Shown here one piece after another: positions 8,600 through 16,803 of a DNA stretch of 64,000 bases. The notes under the pieces are model-generated. The model was given only the letters and a program-made list of their open reading frames with translations. It was not told the origin of the DNA and did not search any database. A program made the position numbers and the translations under genes. The stretch lies in NCBI RefSeq assembly GCF_011290365.1, contig NZ_CP049786.1, positions 4,278,001-4,342,000 on the forward strand. Direction: 5' to 3'. This DNA is from Leclercia sp. 29361. Lineage in GTDB: Bacteria > Pseudomonadota > Gammaproteobacteria > Enterobacterales > Enterobacteriaceae. The number at the start of each line of letters is the position of its first letter. Positions within the stretch are counted from its first letter, which is position 1.

Positions 8600-8981
8600 A
8601 ATGCCTCCAATGGGTCTCATGAGTGACACTCTATCACTCATTTAACCCAGATGGAAATTTTATTACTGTTTATTTAAACAGTGTTTTACATATTTTCTAT
8701 CAATACTTGAAATCTGTCTCCAATGACACTGCACGCAAGACTAAAAATTATTTAATATCAAAAGGATACTAACAAAAACTTTGGTTAGTAACTGGTTTAC
8801 CGCGCCAATGCTTAAAGAGTTAAGCACCGTTCAAAAGAGCTCCGCCTTACTCACTGGCATCTCCGCCGAATATCAGTAGGCAATTAATCACTCCTTTCCA
8901 ATGAGCATGAAATTTATCTTTTAAAATCAATTGATTAGTTAAAGATTCAATATTTTTAGGCTTGTCTAATCAATCGCTTAA
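8600..8981 (-). promoter_or_regulatory. Intergenic control region upstream of M.EcoRII
   Basis: 382 bp, A+T-rich, with no coding frame I would support. Two perfect inverted repeats lie in front of the methylase: ATGAGTGA-N7-TCACTCAT (8619-8641) and ACTGTTTA-TT-TAAACAGT (8665-8682). M.EcoRII of plasmid N3 binds and represses its own promoter in this position, so these are operator candidates. A small hairpin GCTTAA-AGAG-TTAAGC (8810-8825) lies nearer the helicase gene. Confidence 0.5.
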
Positions 8982-10400
8982 TCATCCTATATATTGGTGT
9001 GTAGAAAAAACACTGACTGACTTTGCCCCTCTTGAAAGAGCAACGTAAAGATGCCTCGCGTTCATTCCACGGCCTTGAGCATTAAGGATCAAACAATGGT
9101 CTGCTTCAAGCCCTTTCAATAGTAACGTGGAACCTATTGCCCTTTTTGGTATTCGATTATCTCCTACTTGTCGTAAACGCTCGCGAATGATAGAAGCTGA
9201 CTCAAACATACTTTTCTGTGGACTACCAATAGACATAGATATTGTATCTTTTAAGGCTTTAAAGGCTGCTTTACGATAAACACGTGCCCCGTCATTCTTT
9301 TCCAATTGCAGAAGAGCAGATAAAATACTTGACCGTGAATTGGAATTTACAACATCACATAATGCTTGTTCGCATTCTGTAGCCGGTTTTTCATTACGAC
9401 CGTTTAGAATGGTATCAATACGGCGCTTAGTTACTGCTGCATCAACATTCGTAATCATTTTAGATACATTATCTACGATTGAATCAGCAAGTGATTTACC
9501 TTTCTTTTCGTCAAATTCCTGAGCTGCCGTTATAATTCCCGAAAGTTGGACCTGTTCAACAACATCTATACGGGGATTTCCCTGAGCATAACTGTGACGA
9601 GATTGTTCATCCATAGACGCTCCAATGACTAATAAGCTGTCATTAGGATAGAGTTCTAATATCGATCGTTCGACTTTGTAATTGCTGGAACGATCAGTTT
9701 GATAATCTCCACTAAGGGGATGCCAAAAAATGTGCTGGGGGCAAGAACTCAAATCGACCTTTTCTCCAGACATTAAAATTTCACGAGCCTGAAGAATCCA
9801 TTCTCCCAATATTGGAGAATTGGCATTATTCCATCGCCAAGGTGTCGTTAGGGTTCCTAACAATGGAAACTGTTGCTCAACCTCAGACACCCAGTCAGGC
9901 ATTGCACCACTAAAATCAAAGATACATTGCATAGGATCACCAAAAACTACTGTCGGTAATTGGTTGGAAAGTGAAACGATTAACTGGTGCTGATCCATAT
10001 TACAGTCTTGATACTCATCAACATAAAGTCGTGAGTACGATGCTTTAAGAATTTTAGACAGAGCACCAGAAGCAATGAATGTGTTAACAACCCGCCGCAT
10101 CTCGGGATAAAATAGCTTAGGGCTTTCTGCCGACGAGTGCATGGGGCAAGATGCAGCAAAATTGTGAGCAACTCGTAATGCCCAACCATCGATAGTTGTT
10201 ACCACAAAATTTTGGTTTGCTATTTTAAATTTCCTAAGCCTCTTCTTAAGGGCTGCAACCCCAGCAGTTGTATGAGTTAGAACCAAAATAGGTTTACTGT
10301 GTGGATTATTTAAAGCGGCAACGATTAGCTGTGTTTTACCGCATCCAGCGGGAGCTACAACAGACCCACGTTCAGAAGTAAGTATTTGGTTTATATTCAT
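8982..10400 (-). CDS. gajB: UvrD-like helicase, GajB of a Gabija-type system
   Basis: 472 aa, superfamily 1. Walker A APAGCGKT is at 16-23, helicase motif II VDEYQD at 127-132, motif III FGDPMQ at 153-158, a TPWRWN motif near 190 and the C-terminal HLYVALSRG motif VI. Its ATG overlaps the upstream gajA stop (ATGA). Length is close to that of the B. cereus GajB. In Gabija the GajB helicase assembles with GajA and restricts phage. Assignment rests on the OLD-plus-UvrD pairing; sequence is diverged from the prototype. Confidence 0.85.
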   Translation of the reverse strand: MNINQILTSERGSVVAPAGCGKTQLIVAALNNPHSKPILVLTHTTAGVAALKKRLRKFKIANQNFVVTTIDGWALRVAHNFAASCPMHSSAESPKLFYPEMRRVVNTFIASGALSKILKASYSRLYVDEYQDCNMDQHQLIVSLSNQLPTVVFGDPMQCIFDFSGAMPDWVSEVEQQFPLLGTLTTPWRWNNANSPILGEWILQAREILMSGEKVDLSSCPQHIFWHPLSGDYQTDRSSNYKVERSILELYPNDSLLVIGASMDEQSRHSYAQGNPRIDVVEQVQLSGIITAAQEFDEKKGKSLADSIVDNVSKMITNVDAAVTKRRIDTILNGRNEKPATECEQALCDVVNSNSRSSILSALLQLEKNDGARVYRKAAFKALKDTISMSIGSPQKSMFESASIIRERLRQVGDNRIPKRAIGSTLLLKGLEADHCLILNAQGRGMNARHLYVALSRGAKSVSVFSTHQYIG

Positions 10401-12130
10401 TGCTGATGGCCTTCTTCACAAGCCCACTGATAAATTCCATTCAGTACAATTTGGAACTCATTTTTAAAAGTTTTGAAGTTTGGTCCAATATATTTTCGTG
10501 ATAACTCTTCAGATTTCGCTATATTTTTAAACCACTTATAGCTTCCTGCTGCCTGATATAAGGCCATGCGCATTCTTTCTTCCGGCTGGTTTAAACAATT
10601 CTCCAATTTAAACTGATTAGCTGACTTGTTTTCAATATGCTGGGCAACCTCTTGTCGACCATTAAGTTCTATAGCAAGGTTGATTAGCTTAGGAATAAGC
10701 GTAATATCACACCAAGAAAAAATGGCACCCTCTGTTGATAAACCATGCCCCCACTCATAAATCCTTACACCTTTTTCAATACATTGCGCTGTTTGGCCCG
10801 CATGTGCGGCATCTTGAATATCTGAATCCTTAAGGATTGCCGTAGGATAACCGAGACTTGAGAAAATCTCAGCACGAACAAAATAATTACTTCCGCCGTT
10901 CCCGTCAGTGCAAAAAACACCTTTAGATAGAAAGCCTTCGTGATTGATATCTTGACAATATAATTCTAATCCTCGAATAATTCCGACTTCAGTAGCACCT
11001 TCACCAACTATTACCTTTTTACTAAAAAATGCCTCAGCACAAGCTCTCAGCGTCGCCTGCTGATCATCACCACCACCTAAGCTGAGAATATTATGAGATA
11101 TACCATCGGCCTGATGCAGGGGAGGTTTTTTTCTTATAACATGTAATTGCTTTGACTGTAATTCTCGCAAAACATATGGTGAATGAGTAGTTAAAAATAC
11201 TTGTTGTAATGGGTTCTCTTCTTTCGCCCCTAATTCGTTAAGGAGCCTTGATATTCTGTATGGTTCCAGCCCATACTCGGCCTCATCAACCAGTAACATT
11301 GTTGACTGACTCGTAGCTTTCTGTATACCGCTAATAAGTAACCGGGAGGATCCAGTACCTAACTGCCGCAAAGGAGTCCCATCGCTACCATGCAGACTAA
11401 TAGCTCCGTTAGACAAGGTGATTCCATTAACGTCTAATAATGCCTTAAGCTCTCCTAAAGGCACGCCCAATTTGTTACCTATTGATTTTACGTCTTCAAG
11501 AACTTTATCCAAACCTTCTATCGGATTAGCAGCAAAAGCATTACGAGTCTGTCGTGATAATTGTGTTAAGACAGATGTGACATCAAACCTCTCCTCCGAA
11601 AGTTTGTTAAGCACTGATCGACTACCCCATGCGAGATTATTGTAAGGAGTAACACCTAATCTTGATGGAGAAATCATCTCACGATGTTTCCATGGAAGAC
11701 GACGCTCAACTCCGTCAACATCTGCTCTTAATGAATAGAGCCGCCAATCTGGTTCTAAATCACTCTCAACAACAAGTTTTAACGTTAATACAGGTTCATA
11801 GTCCAGATGTGGTTCATCATGAATTTCACATGTTTCAGAATTAAATGATCTTAAAAAAGGCCCATATCTTTCAAAGTTCAATAATTCATCATTAAGCATT
11901 CCGATCGTTATAGAAATAGTGATCTTTTTAGTTACATCTAAGCCATAGAAATCAGCATCATTAAATGTGTAAGATCTCCTTGCCCCAAGAGCAAGGTCAA
12001 TGGCATCAAGAATCGTCGATTTGCCTGAGTCGCCAGGACCAATTAAACAGTTGAGACCAGGGGATGGTGACCACGAAAGTTTTTTTATTACCCGAAAATT
12101 CTCTACCTCTATATGACGAATCTTTGGCAT
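10397..12130 (-). CDS. gajA: OLD-family ATPase/TOPRIM nuclease, GajA of a Gabija-type system
   Basis: 577 aa, essentially the length of GajA. ABC-type ATPase: Walker A GPGDSGKST (31-39), signature LGTGSS (257-262), Walker B LLVDEAE (279-285) and a switch histidine in TTHSPYV (314-320). The TOPRIM part has GEGATE (376-381, Glu377) and KDSD (434-437); Lys532/Lys535 are candidates for the catalytic lysine. GajA is a DNA nicking enzyme controlled by nucleotide levels. ATG follows AAAGGAAGTC. An IS element begins 90 bp upstream. Confidence 0.85.
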   Translation of the reverse strand: MPKIRHIEVENFRVIKKLSWSPSPGLNCLIGPGDSGKSTILDAIDLALGARRSYTFNDADFYGLDVTKKITISITIGMLNDELLNFERYGPFLRSFNSETCEIHDEPHLDYEPVLTLKLVVESDLEPDWRLYSLRADVDGVERRLPWKHREMISPSRLGVTPYNNLAWGSRSVLNKLSEERFDVTSVLTQLSRQTRNAFAANPIEGLDKVLEDVKSIGNKLGVPLGELKALLDVNGITLSNGAISLHGSDGTPLRQLGTGSSRLLISGIQKATSQSTMLLVDEAEYGLEPYRISRLLNELGAKEENPLQQVFLTTHSPYVLRELQSKQLHVIRKKPPLHQADGISHNILSLGGGDDQQATLRACAEAFFSKKVIVGEGATEVGIIRGLELYCQDINHEGFLSKGVFCTDGNGGSNYFVRAEIFSSLGYPTAILKDSDIQDAAHAGQTAQCIEKGVRIYEWGHGLSTEGAIFSWCDITLIPKLINLAIELNGRQEVAQHIENKSANQFKLENCLNQPEERMRMALYQAAGSYKWFKNIAKSEELSRKYIGPNFKTFKNEFQIVLNGIYQWACEEGHQQ

Positions 12131-12219
12131 GAGATTGACTTCCTTTCACACTTTATAGTTAGAAATATCAATGTATCAGCTTTCAGTTATCGTCTAAAGA
12201 ATCATCAATTCTGTTTACC
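12131..12219 (-). promoter_or_regulatory. Residual upstream region of gajAB
   Basis: 89 A+T-rich bases between gajA and the IS end. TATAAA (minus strand, about 12152-12157) could be a -10 element, but its -35 partner is weak. Any further upstream control was cut off or displaced by the IS. Confidence 0.35.
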
Positions 12220-12282
12220 TGAATCGCCACGGGTTTAACAGACACCTCCGAGTCATTTAAGATGGCTTAAAGAGAGGTGCCC

Positions 12283-12561
12283 ATGAGCGGTAAGCGTTAT
12301 CCCGAAGAGTTTAAAACTGAAGCAGTCAAACAGGTTGTTGATCGCGGTTATTCTGTTGCCAGCGTTGCAACACGTCTCGATATCACCACCCACAGCCTTT
12401 ACGCCTGGATAAAGAAGTACGGTCCGGATCCTTCCATTAATAAAGAACAGTCAGATGCTCAGGCCGAGATCCGCCGTCTCCAGAAAGAGCTGAAGCGGGT
12501 TACCGACGAACGGGACATATTAAAAAAAGCCGCGGCGTACTTCGCAAAGCTGTCCGACTGA
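12283..12561 (+). CDS. IS3-family transposase OrfA
   Basis: 92 aa. Start at ATG 12283 after GAGAGGTGCCC; a GTG two codons earlier is possible. Residues 1-50 are a helix-turn-helix (RYPEEFKTEAVKQVV...SVASVATRLDI), and 60-85 form a leucine-zipper-like coiled coil for multimerisation. The slippery run A7G at 12532-12539 lies near its end and permits a -1 shift into OrfB. Confidence 0.92.
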   Translation: MSGKRYPEEFKTEAVKQVVDRGYSVASVATRLDITTHSLYAWIKKYGPDPSINKEQSDAQAEIRRLQKELKRVTDERDILKKAAAYFAKLSD

Positions 12562-12617
12562 GGTACGCCTTTATCCGTGACAACTCCTGTTGCTGGCCTG
12601 TTCGCCTGCTCTGTCGG

Positions 12618-13430
12618 GTGCTGGATGTTCATCCCAGTGGTTTTTACGCCTGGCTTCAGCAGCCGCATTCACAACGCCATCAGGCAGACCTGAGACTGAC
12701 AGGACAGATTAAACAGTTCTGGCTGGAATCGGGATGCGTCTATGGTTATCGCAAAATCCATCTGGATCTGCGGGACAGCGGGCAACAGTGCGGAGTGAAC
12801 AGAGTCTGGCGACTGATGAAACGTGTCGGGATAAAGGCTCAGGTCGGATACCGGAGCCCGCGGGCACGTAAAGGCGAGGCCAGTATCGTGTCGCCCAACA
12901 GGCTCCAGCGACAGTTTAATCCGGATGCTCCGGATGAGCGTTGGGTAACGGACATAACCTACATCAGGACCCGCGAAGGCTGGCTGTATCTTGCCGTGGT
13001 TGTTGATCTGTTCTCACGCAAAATTATCGGCTGGTCCATGCAATCCCGGATGACAAAGGACATTGCCCTGAACGCACTGCTGATGGCTGTATGGCGGCGT
13101 AATCCCCAAAAACAGGTGCTGGTTCATTCGGATCAGGGCAGTCAGTACACAAGCCATGAGTGGCAGTCGTTCCTGAAATCACACGGCCTGGAGGGCAGCA
13201 TGAGCCGTCGCGGTAACTGCCATGATAATGCGGTTGCAGAAAGCTTTTTCCAGTTGTTGAAACGCGAACGGATAAAGAAAAAGAGCTACGGAACGCGGGA
13301 AGAAGCCCGCAGTGATATTTTTGATTACATCGAAATGTTTTATAACAGTAAGCGTCGGCATGGTTCCAGCGATCAGATGTCACCGACAGAATATGAAAAC
13401 CAGTATTATCAACGGCTCGGAAGTGTCTAG
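12618..13430 (+). CDS. IS3-family transposase OrfB (DDE integrase domain)
   Basis: About 270 aa by its own start; the frame is also entered from OrfA by a -1 shift at the A7G run, with no stop between, giving the OrfAB transposase. Retroviral-integrase-type core: DITY (first Asp), HSDQGSQY (second Asp) and AVAESFF (Glu). It appears intact. Confidence 0.92.
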   Translation: MLDVHPSGFYAWLQQPHSQRHQADLRLTGQIKQFWLESGCVYGYRKIHLDLRDSGQQCGVNRVWRLMKRVGIKAQVGYRSPRARKGEASIVSPNRLQRQFNPDAPDERWVTDITYIRTREGWLYLAVVVDLFSRKIIGWSMQSRMTKDIALNALLMAVWRRNPQKQVLVHSDQGSQYTSHEWQSFLKSHGLEGSMSRRGNCHDNAVAESFFQLLKRERIKKKSYGTREEARSDIFDYIEMFYNSKRRHGSSDQMSPTEYENQYYQRLGSV

Positions 13431-13448
13431 ATTATCCGTGGCGATTCA

Positions 13449-13645
13449 AGAATCAATCTTTTCATGGTCTTCCTTTTTGCTGTGAGTTAGGTATTCATCA
13501 GGAGTCATTATAAAATAATCAATTGATAAAAACGATCAATTTATACTGAATCGATCGATAAAATTGATCAACATTGAAACTATAATCCCTATGCACAGTT
13601 GTTGAGAGCGATGGATTTTGACAACGAAATCAAAGGAGAAAGTTT
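13449..13645 (+). promoter_or_regulatory. Operator-like cluster before the small exported gene
   Basis: A+T-rich. Between 13518 and 13571 it holds palindromes ATCAATTGAT (13518-13527), ATCGATCGAT (13550-13559) and TTGATCAA (13564-13571), and a related CGATCAATTT (13533-13542). GATC occurs three times. A perfect TATAAT (13581-13586) follows, so the palindromes overlap a promoter. Could also be replication-origin DNA. Confidence 0.45.
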
Positions 13646-13852
13646 GTGACAAGAGTAATATTGGCGATATCAGGGCTATTGTTCTCGCAGTTTGTGGCAG
13701 CAGAGCAGATCACAATGTCCGATCCTCAGCAGGAAACGACGGAGAGTGGAAAGACGCTCTGTACTTACCAGAACAGCATTTATCTGTTCACCTACGTCAC
13801 CAAAGGAAAATGTCCATATACCAAAACCTTTCAAACCGATGATGCAGAGTAA
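13646..13852 (+). CDS. Small exported protein of unknown function
   Basis: 68 aa, GTG start with a strong AAGGAG site nine bases upstream. The first ~19 residues form a signal peptide (MTRVILAISGLLFSQFVAA) with a likely cut before EQIT. The mature ~49 aa has two cysteines (LCTYQN and KCPYTK), suggesting one disulfide in the periplasm. I recognise no family. An overlapping frame at 13618 lacks a ribosome site and a sensible protein pattern. Confidence 0.55.
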   Translation: MTRVILAISGLLFSQFVAAEQITMSDPQQETTESGKTLCTYQNSIYLFTYVTKGKCPYTKTFQTDDAE

Positions 13853-13898
13853 GTGCACAGCAATGTGATGAAAACGCCACTCCTACCGTACATTTTTA

Positions 13899-14189
13899 TC
13901 AATCACAAGTGCCTGTGGAGGCAATAAACCGCCCATCTTCAATACGCCAGCGCCACGCTCGGTTTCCGCTCACGTTCAGATAGAACTCTTCCAGATCGTA
14001 ATTAATCGGCTCACGTGATTCTGCTGGTAGGATTACATCGTTCAGATCCTGCTGCAAAACCAAGAAACCAGGAACTACCTCTACGAAAGGCAATCCCTCC
14101 CATTCGTTGTAAACACCGTTTATAGCGCCTGTTGGCGCACCCAACGCTCTTAACTGAGCATCAATTTCAGAGTTTTTTTGTCTTGCCAT
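13899..14189 (-). CDS. Hypothetical 96-aa protein
   Basis: Start chosen at ATG 14189 (GGAGACTTTATCT upstream); the frame is open to 14381 but the extra part is low quality. Short helical N-terminus (ARQKNSEIDAQLRALGAPTG), then an acidic, aromatic-rich body (VYNEWEG, YDLEEFY, RAWRWRIEDG) that looks like a small mixed fold. No signal or membrane segment. Tail-to-tail with the small exported gene. Family not recognised. Confidence 0.55.
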   Translation of the reverse strand: MARQKNSEIDAQLRALGAPTGAINGVYNEWEGLPFVEVVPGFLVLQQDLNDVILPAESREPINYDLEEFYLNVSGNRAWRWRIEDGRFIASTGTCD

Positions 14190-14389
14190 AGATAAAGTCT
14201 CCGGCGCTCTGCTGCGCCATTTGGGGAATGATGAATCCTGTCCGATATTCCTCGGATCAGGGGATAGATAAGTTTTTTTAATTTCGCGTTTACACGAAGT
14301 TGTTAAGCAAACATGCGTTTTCATCGTGGTGGCGACCTTCGCCATTAGCCAAAGTGCCACGCATAACGAACGATTGGACACGTGTTATG

Positions 14390-14526
14390 TTCCAACTGGG
14401 TTGTCACAGTCTTAATGAATAAGAAAAAAAGATTTAGGGCCGTTAGGGACGCTTGCCCCGTTTAGGCCTTATTTCCCAAGGGCTGGGATAGTACGGCTCT
14501 ATTTTGTCAGGGCCGTTTTAGGGCTG
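14390..14526. other. Noncoding region with GGGCCGTT-type repeats
   Basis: GGGCCGTTAGGG (14437-14448) and GGGCCGTTTTAGGGCTGTTA (14510-14529) carry three GGGCyGTT copies plus a related AGGGACG. They lie right beside the end of the primase/helicase gene, so they are candidate iterons for replication initiation; terminator or attenuator structure is an alternative. Confidence 0.35.
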
Positions 14527-15792
14527 TTATGCAGCTTCGATCTGAGGGTAGTATTTCGATAGATACCATTCACGTGCGTGTCCCTTATCCATGTCAGAAT
14601 GATACCAAAGCGCCCCCTTTGTTAACGGAGTGTCCTTAAATCGAGTGAGTGTGAATAATCTTGCGCTGGTATAACCGTGTTTGCGAAGCCAATCCGTTGC
14701 TTCATTGTCCCGACTGAATGCCGGACAACCTTCACGAAAAGCATTGAAAGAGAACACTTGGTGGCTTTCGGTGAATACTGCCGCTTCTGACTCTGCCGGG
14801 GAGACACTTGCCTGTTTCATCCGTTCCAACGCTACACTGTGTGGTGGTCGGTATGGATTGAAGTCACTGAGATCGTATTGCATAAACCAACGATAGACGG
14901 CTTCCAGCCCACCAGCGTTTAACCAGTCGCTGAGGCGAGCGATGAATGCTGCGGTTTCATCGTGATCCACTTTGTGTTTAACGAAGTGCGTCGCATAGTG
15001 GCGACGGTCGTTATCTTCCACTTCGATTGGCGTTGGGCTATTGCTAAACGTCATGAACCGGGTGAATGTCGCAACCTTACGGGCGCTTTCATACAATGGT
15101 CTGATGTCCACCGTTGGTTCGGTTTGGATGGACTTCAGAGACTCCGCAACACGACGACTTGCCGTCGGCGGATCATCAAACACGATTATCAGATTATCGG
15201 CTAACGCGCCATTATGTTTTTCGGTCAGTTGAGCGTAGCTCGAATAATGTTTTGTCTGCCCCGCCAACAATGGTGTCAATATTTGCTGAAAGAGGAATCC
15301 CTTACCCGTTCCGGTATCAGATGGGATCACGAGATGCCATGTTGGGCGTTCTTCTGGACGCTGGAAGCAATGTGCCAACCATGCGCAGACGTTGGTGCGA
15401 TCGGCTTCATCCGGGAACATCCTCACTAAGTATTCGAACCATGGAGTAAGGATGTCGACTGGAGCATTGTCGCTGGAGAATCTGCGATAGGTGTTCAGCG
15501 TCCCATCCTCAGAAAGGCCAGACGGCAACGCTGGATTGAAGATGCTTTGGGCGATGAATGGAAGTGTTCTAAATACAACTGACTGCCATTGTGGGTTCCA
15601 TGAGCCCCCTGAAAAACGAGCGTAATGTACCGCAAGGGAATCGAGACTATGATCGGTGCCTGTGTTGATGTTGCGCAACTTAACGCCACCAGGCAGTGAA
15701 ATCAGGGCGTATCCCTGGCTACGCAGGTGAAGCGAGAAGGCTTCAACTGGGGGTGGGGGTGTGGCTGTGTGTGTGGTCGTCTCTTGTGTCAT
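14527..15792 (-). CDS. Phage/satellite-type primase-helicase (DUF5906-like, SF3 helicase)
   Basis: 421 aa from the ATG at 15792 (AGGAG 10 nt upstream); the frame extends 30 codons further but that part overlaps another gene. Walker A PSDTGTGKG is at 157-165, Walker B IIVFDD at 202-207, sensor-like MTFSNSP near 247-253 and NDRRH at 261-265. These fit the DUF5906/SF3 helicases of phages and satellites. Expected to open the element's origin and support its own replication. Last gene of a tightly overlapping operon. No separate primase motif was identified. Confidence 0.75.
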   Translation of the reverse strand: MTQETTTHTATPPPPVEAFSLHLRSQGYALISLPGGVKLRNINTGTDHSLDSLAVHYARFSGGSWNPQWQSVVFRTLPFIAQSIFNPALPSGLSEDGTLNTYRRFSSDNAPVDILTPWFEYLVRMFPDEADRTNVCAWLAHCFQRPEERPTWHLVIPSDTGTGKGFLFQQILTPLLAGQTKHYSSYAQLTEKHNGALADNLIIVFDDPPTASRRVAESLKSIQTEPTVDIRPLYESARKVATFTRFMTFSNSPTPIEVEDNDRRHYATHFVKHKVDHDETAAFIARLSDWLNAGGLEAVYRWFMQYDLSDFNPYRPPHSVALERMKQASVSPAESEAAVFTESHQVFSFNAFREGCPAFSRDNEATDWLRKHGYTSARLFTLTRFKDTPLTKGALWYHSDMDKGHAREWYLSKYYPQIEAA

Positions 15793-15907
15793 AGGTGTCG
15801 TGCTCCTGTGCGTCGTATAAAAGTTTAATAATCTGTGCTGCGCGTGAACGGTGTTCGCGCGTATTGTCCAGCCATTGTTCAATGTCTTTTGGAACGATTA
15901 ATTGCAT
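15743..15907 (-). CDS. Small 54-aa protein overlapping the primase-helicase start
   Basis: Frame from ATG 15907, 3 nt after the upstream stop, to TGA at 15743-15745. It begins MQLIVPKDIEQWLDNTREHRSRAAQ, a regular amphipathic helix, and ends in a His/Thr-rich tail. The last 50 nt overlap the primase-helicase coding start in a different frame, and that gene's AGGAG lies inside. Likely a real small gene or a coupling leader. Confidence 0.5.
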   Translation of the reverse strand: MQLIVPKDIEQWLDNTREHRSRAAQIIKLLYDAQEHDTYDTRDDHTHSHTPTPS

Positions 15908-15910
15908 GGC

Positions 15911-16378
15911 TTAGCATCCTGTTTTTGAAGGCTTTTCATAAAGCAAGTGGTCGTAGTACGCCCATGCTGTCCCGTAGTAAACGGCGAGATTTCGGAGGTA
16001 CGTTAGGAAGCGTTCCCAGCTTAGGTAGGGCCAGATCTCCAGAGCGAACTCATAAAGTTGCGTGGTTACTGCGTCATTACGTCCCAACCATGCATCAAAT
16101 AACGGCTGAGCGAACTGCTGCGGCTTCCAACCCTGCTGAATTAGGAAGGCTCGCACCTTTCCCTCAAACGTGTTTGTTGAGCGATTGAGGACCAACCTAC
16201 ATGTCCCTGTATCGTGGTCATGGTCGATGCATGGAGAATTTAGTCTGGTGCCCGTAATCGGGTCTTTACCATCCTGGAGTGAGGACATCATTTCTCTGTA
16301 AGCCGGGCGTTGCCGGGAGGCTAACCGCCGGGAATCTGACGGCATAGCGAACTGTTGAAATTGTGCGTCTACCATCAC
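15911..16378 (-). CDS. Endonuclease VII-like protein
   Basis: 155 aa. ITGTRLNSPCIDHDHDTGTCRLVLNRSTNTFEGKV (residues ~41-76) resembles the His-Me-finger core of recombination endonuclease VII (DHDH..G..R..L....N). The usual zinc CxxC pair is incomplete. A helical C-terminal half follows. ATG overlaps the preceding stop (ATGA). Might resolve branched DNA during element replication or packaging; inferred from the motif only. Confidence 0.55.
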   Translation of the reverse strand: MMVDAQFQQFAMPSDSRRLASRQRPAYREMMSSLQDGKDPITGTRLNSPCIDHDHDTGTCRLVLNRSTNTFEGKVRAFLIQQGWKPQQFAQPLFDAWLGRNDAVTTQLYEFALEIWPYLSWERFLTYLRNLAVYYGTAWAYYDHLLYEKPSKTGC

Positions 16379-16803
16379 ACCTCGAATGCTGCGAAGATCG
16401 CTTGTTCAGTAGTGATAGCGTCTTTGGCTGACTGTTCGGCTGCTGCTGCTTCCTGCTTTCGCTGGCGTTGTTGACGGACGATTTCCAACACTTCTGCGGC
16501 GATATCCGACTTCAGACGTTCAGATGCCGCCGCTACAGCCTCCTGGCGTTCCTGTACCAGCAGAATCTCCGGTTTAAACATGCTCACCTCGAAGAAAGGC
16601 GAAGATTGATAATGGTTGCAGGCTTGAGGATTGAGGATGTAACCGTTGTCCAGATAAGCAGCCGCCTTAGTGATGACCAGCGGGAATACCTCGTTGAAGA
16701 CGATGGTGGTGCTGACTTCGGACAATGCTACTTTTTCCGCTTGCGTGATACGTTCGTCATAAAGACGCTGGATGAGGGCTGTTTGTTCTTTAGTTAGTTT
16801 CAT
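16375..16803 (-). CDS. Hypothetical protein of the element operon
   Basis: 142 aa. N-terminal half mixed (LTKEQTALIQRLYDERITQAEKVALSE), C-terminal ~95-135 strongly helical and charged (SERLKSDIAAEVLEIVRQQRQRKQEAAAAEQ), a likely coiled coil. ATG 16803 follows AAGGAGCGCATTATTA and overlaps the preceding gene by 14 nt. Family unknown; conserved coupling suggests a role in replication or regulation. Confidence 0.6.
   Translation of the reverse strand: MKLTKEQTALIQRLYDERITQAEKVALSEVSTTIVFNEVFPLVITKAAAYLDNGYILNPQACNHYQSSPFFEVSMFKPEILLVQERQEAVAAASERLKSDIAAEVLEIVRQQRQRKQEAAAAEQSAKDAITTEQAIFAAFEV

Larger units (their letters stand above)
12220..13448 (+). mobile_element. IS3-family insertion sequence
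   Basis: 1229 bp. The ends TGAATCGCCACGG (12220-12232) and its inverse (13436-13448) continue as ~33-bp imperfect inverted repeats. Two overlapping reading frames encode a typical IS3-family OrfA/OrfB. The flanking triplets (ACC left, AGA right) are not a target duplication, so the element may have suffered or caused an adjacent deletion. Confidence 0.92.

Noticed and set aside
8982..12130. PARIS or single-gene OLD system instead of Gabija
   Set aside because: The partner is a UvrD-like helicase with SF1 motifs, not a small TOPRIM effector, and the large protein carries both ATPase and TOPRIM.
12217..13451. 3-bp target duplication around the IS
   Set aside because: Flanks are ACC and AGA; no shift of the ends by one or two bases gives a match.
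13618..13842. 74-codon frame overlapping the small exported gene
   Set aside because: No ribosome site and poor composition; the GTG frame at 13646 has AAGGAG and a signal peptide.
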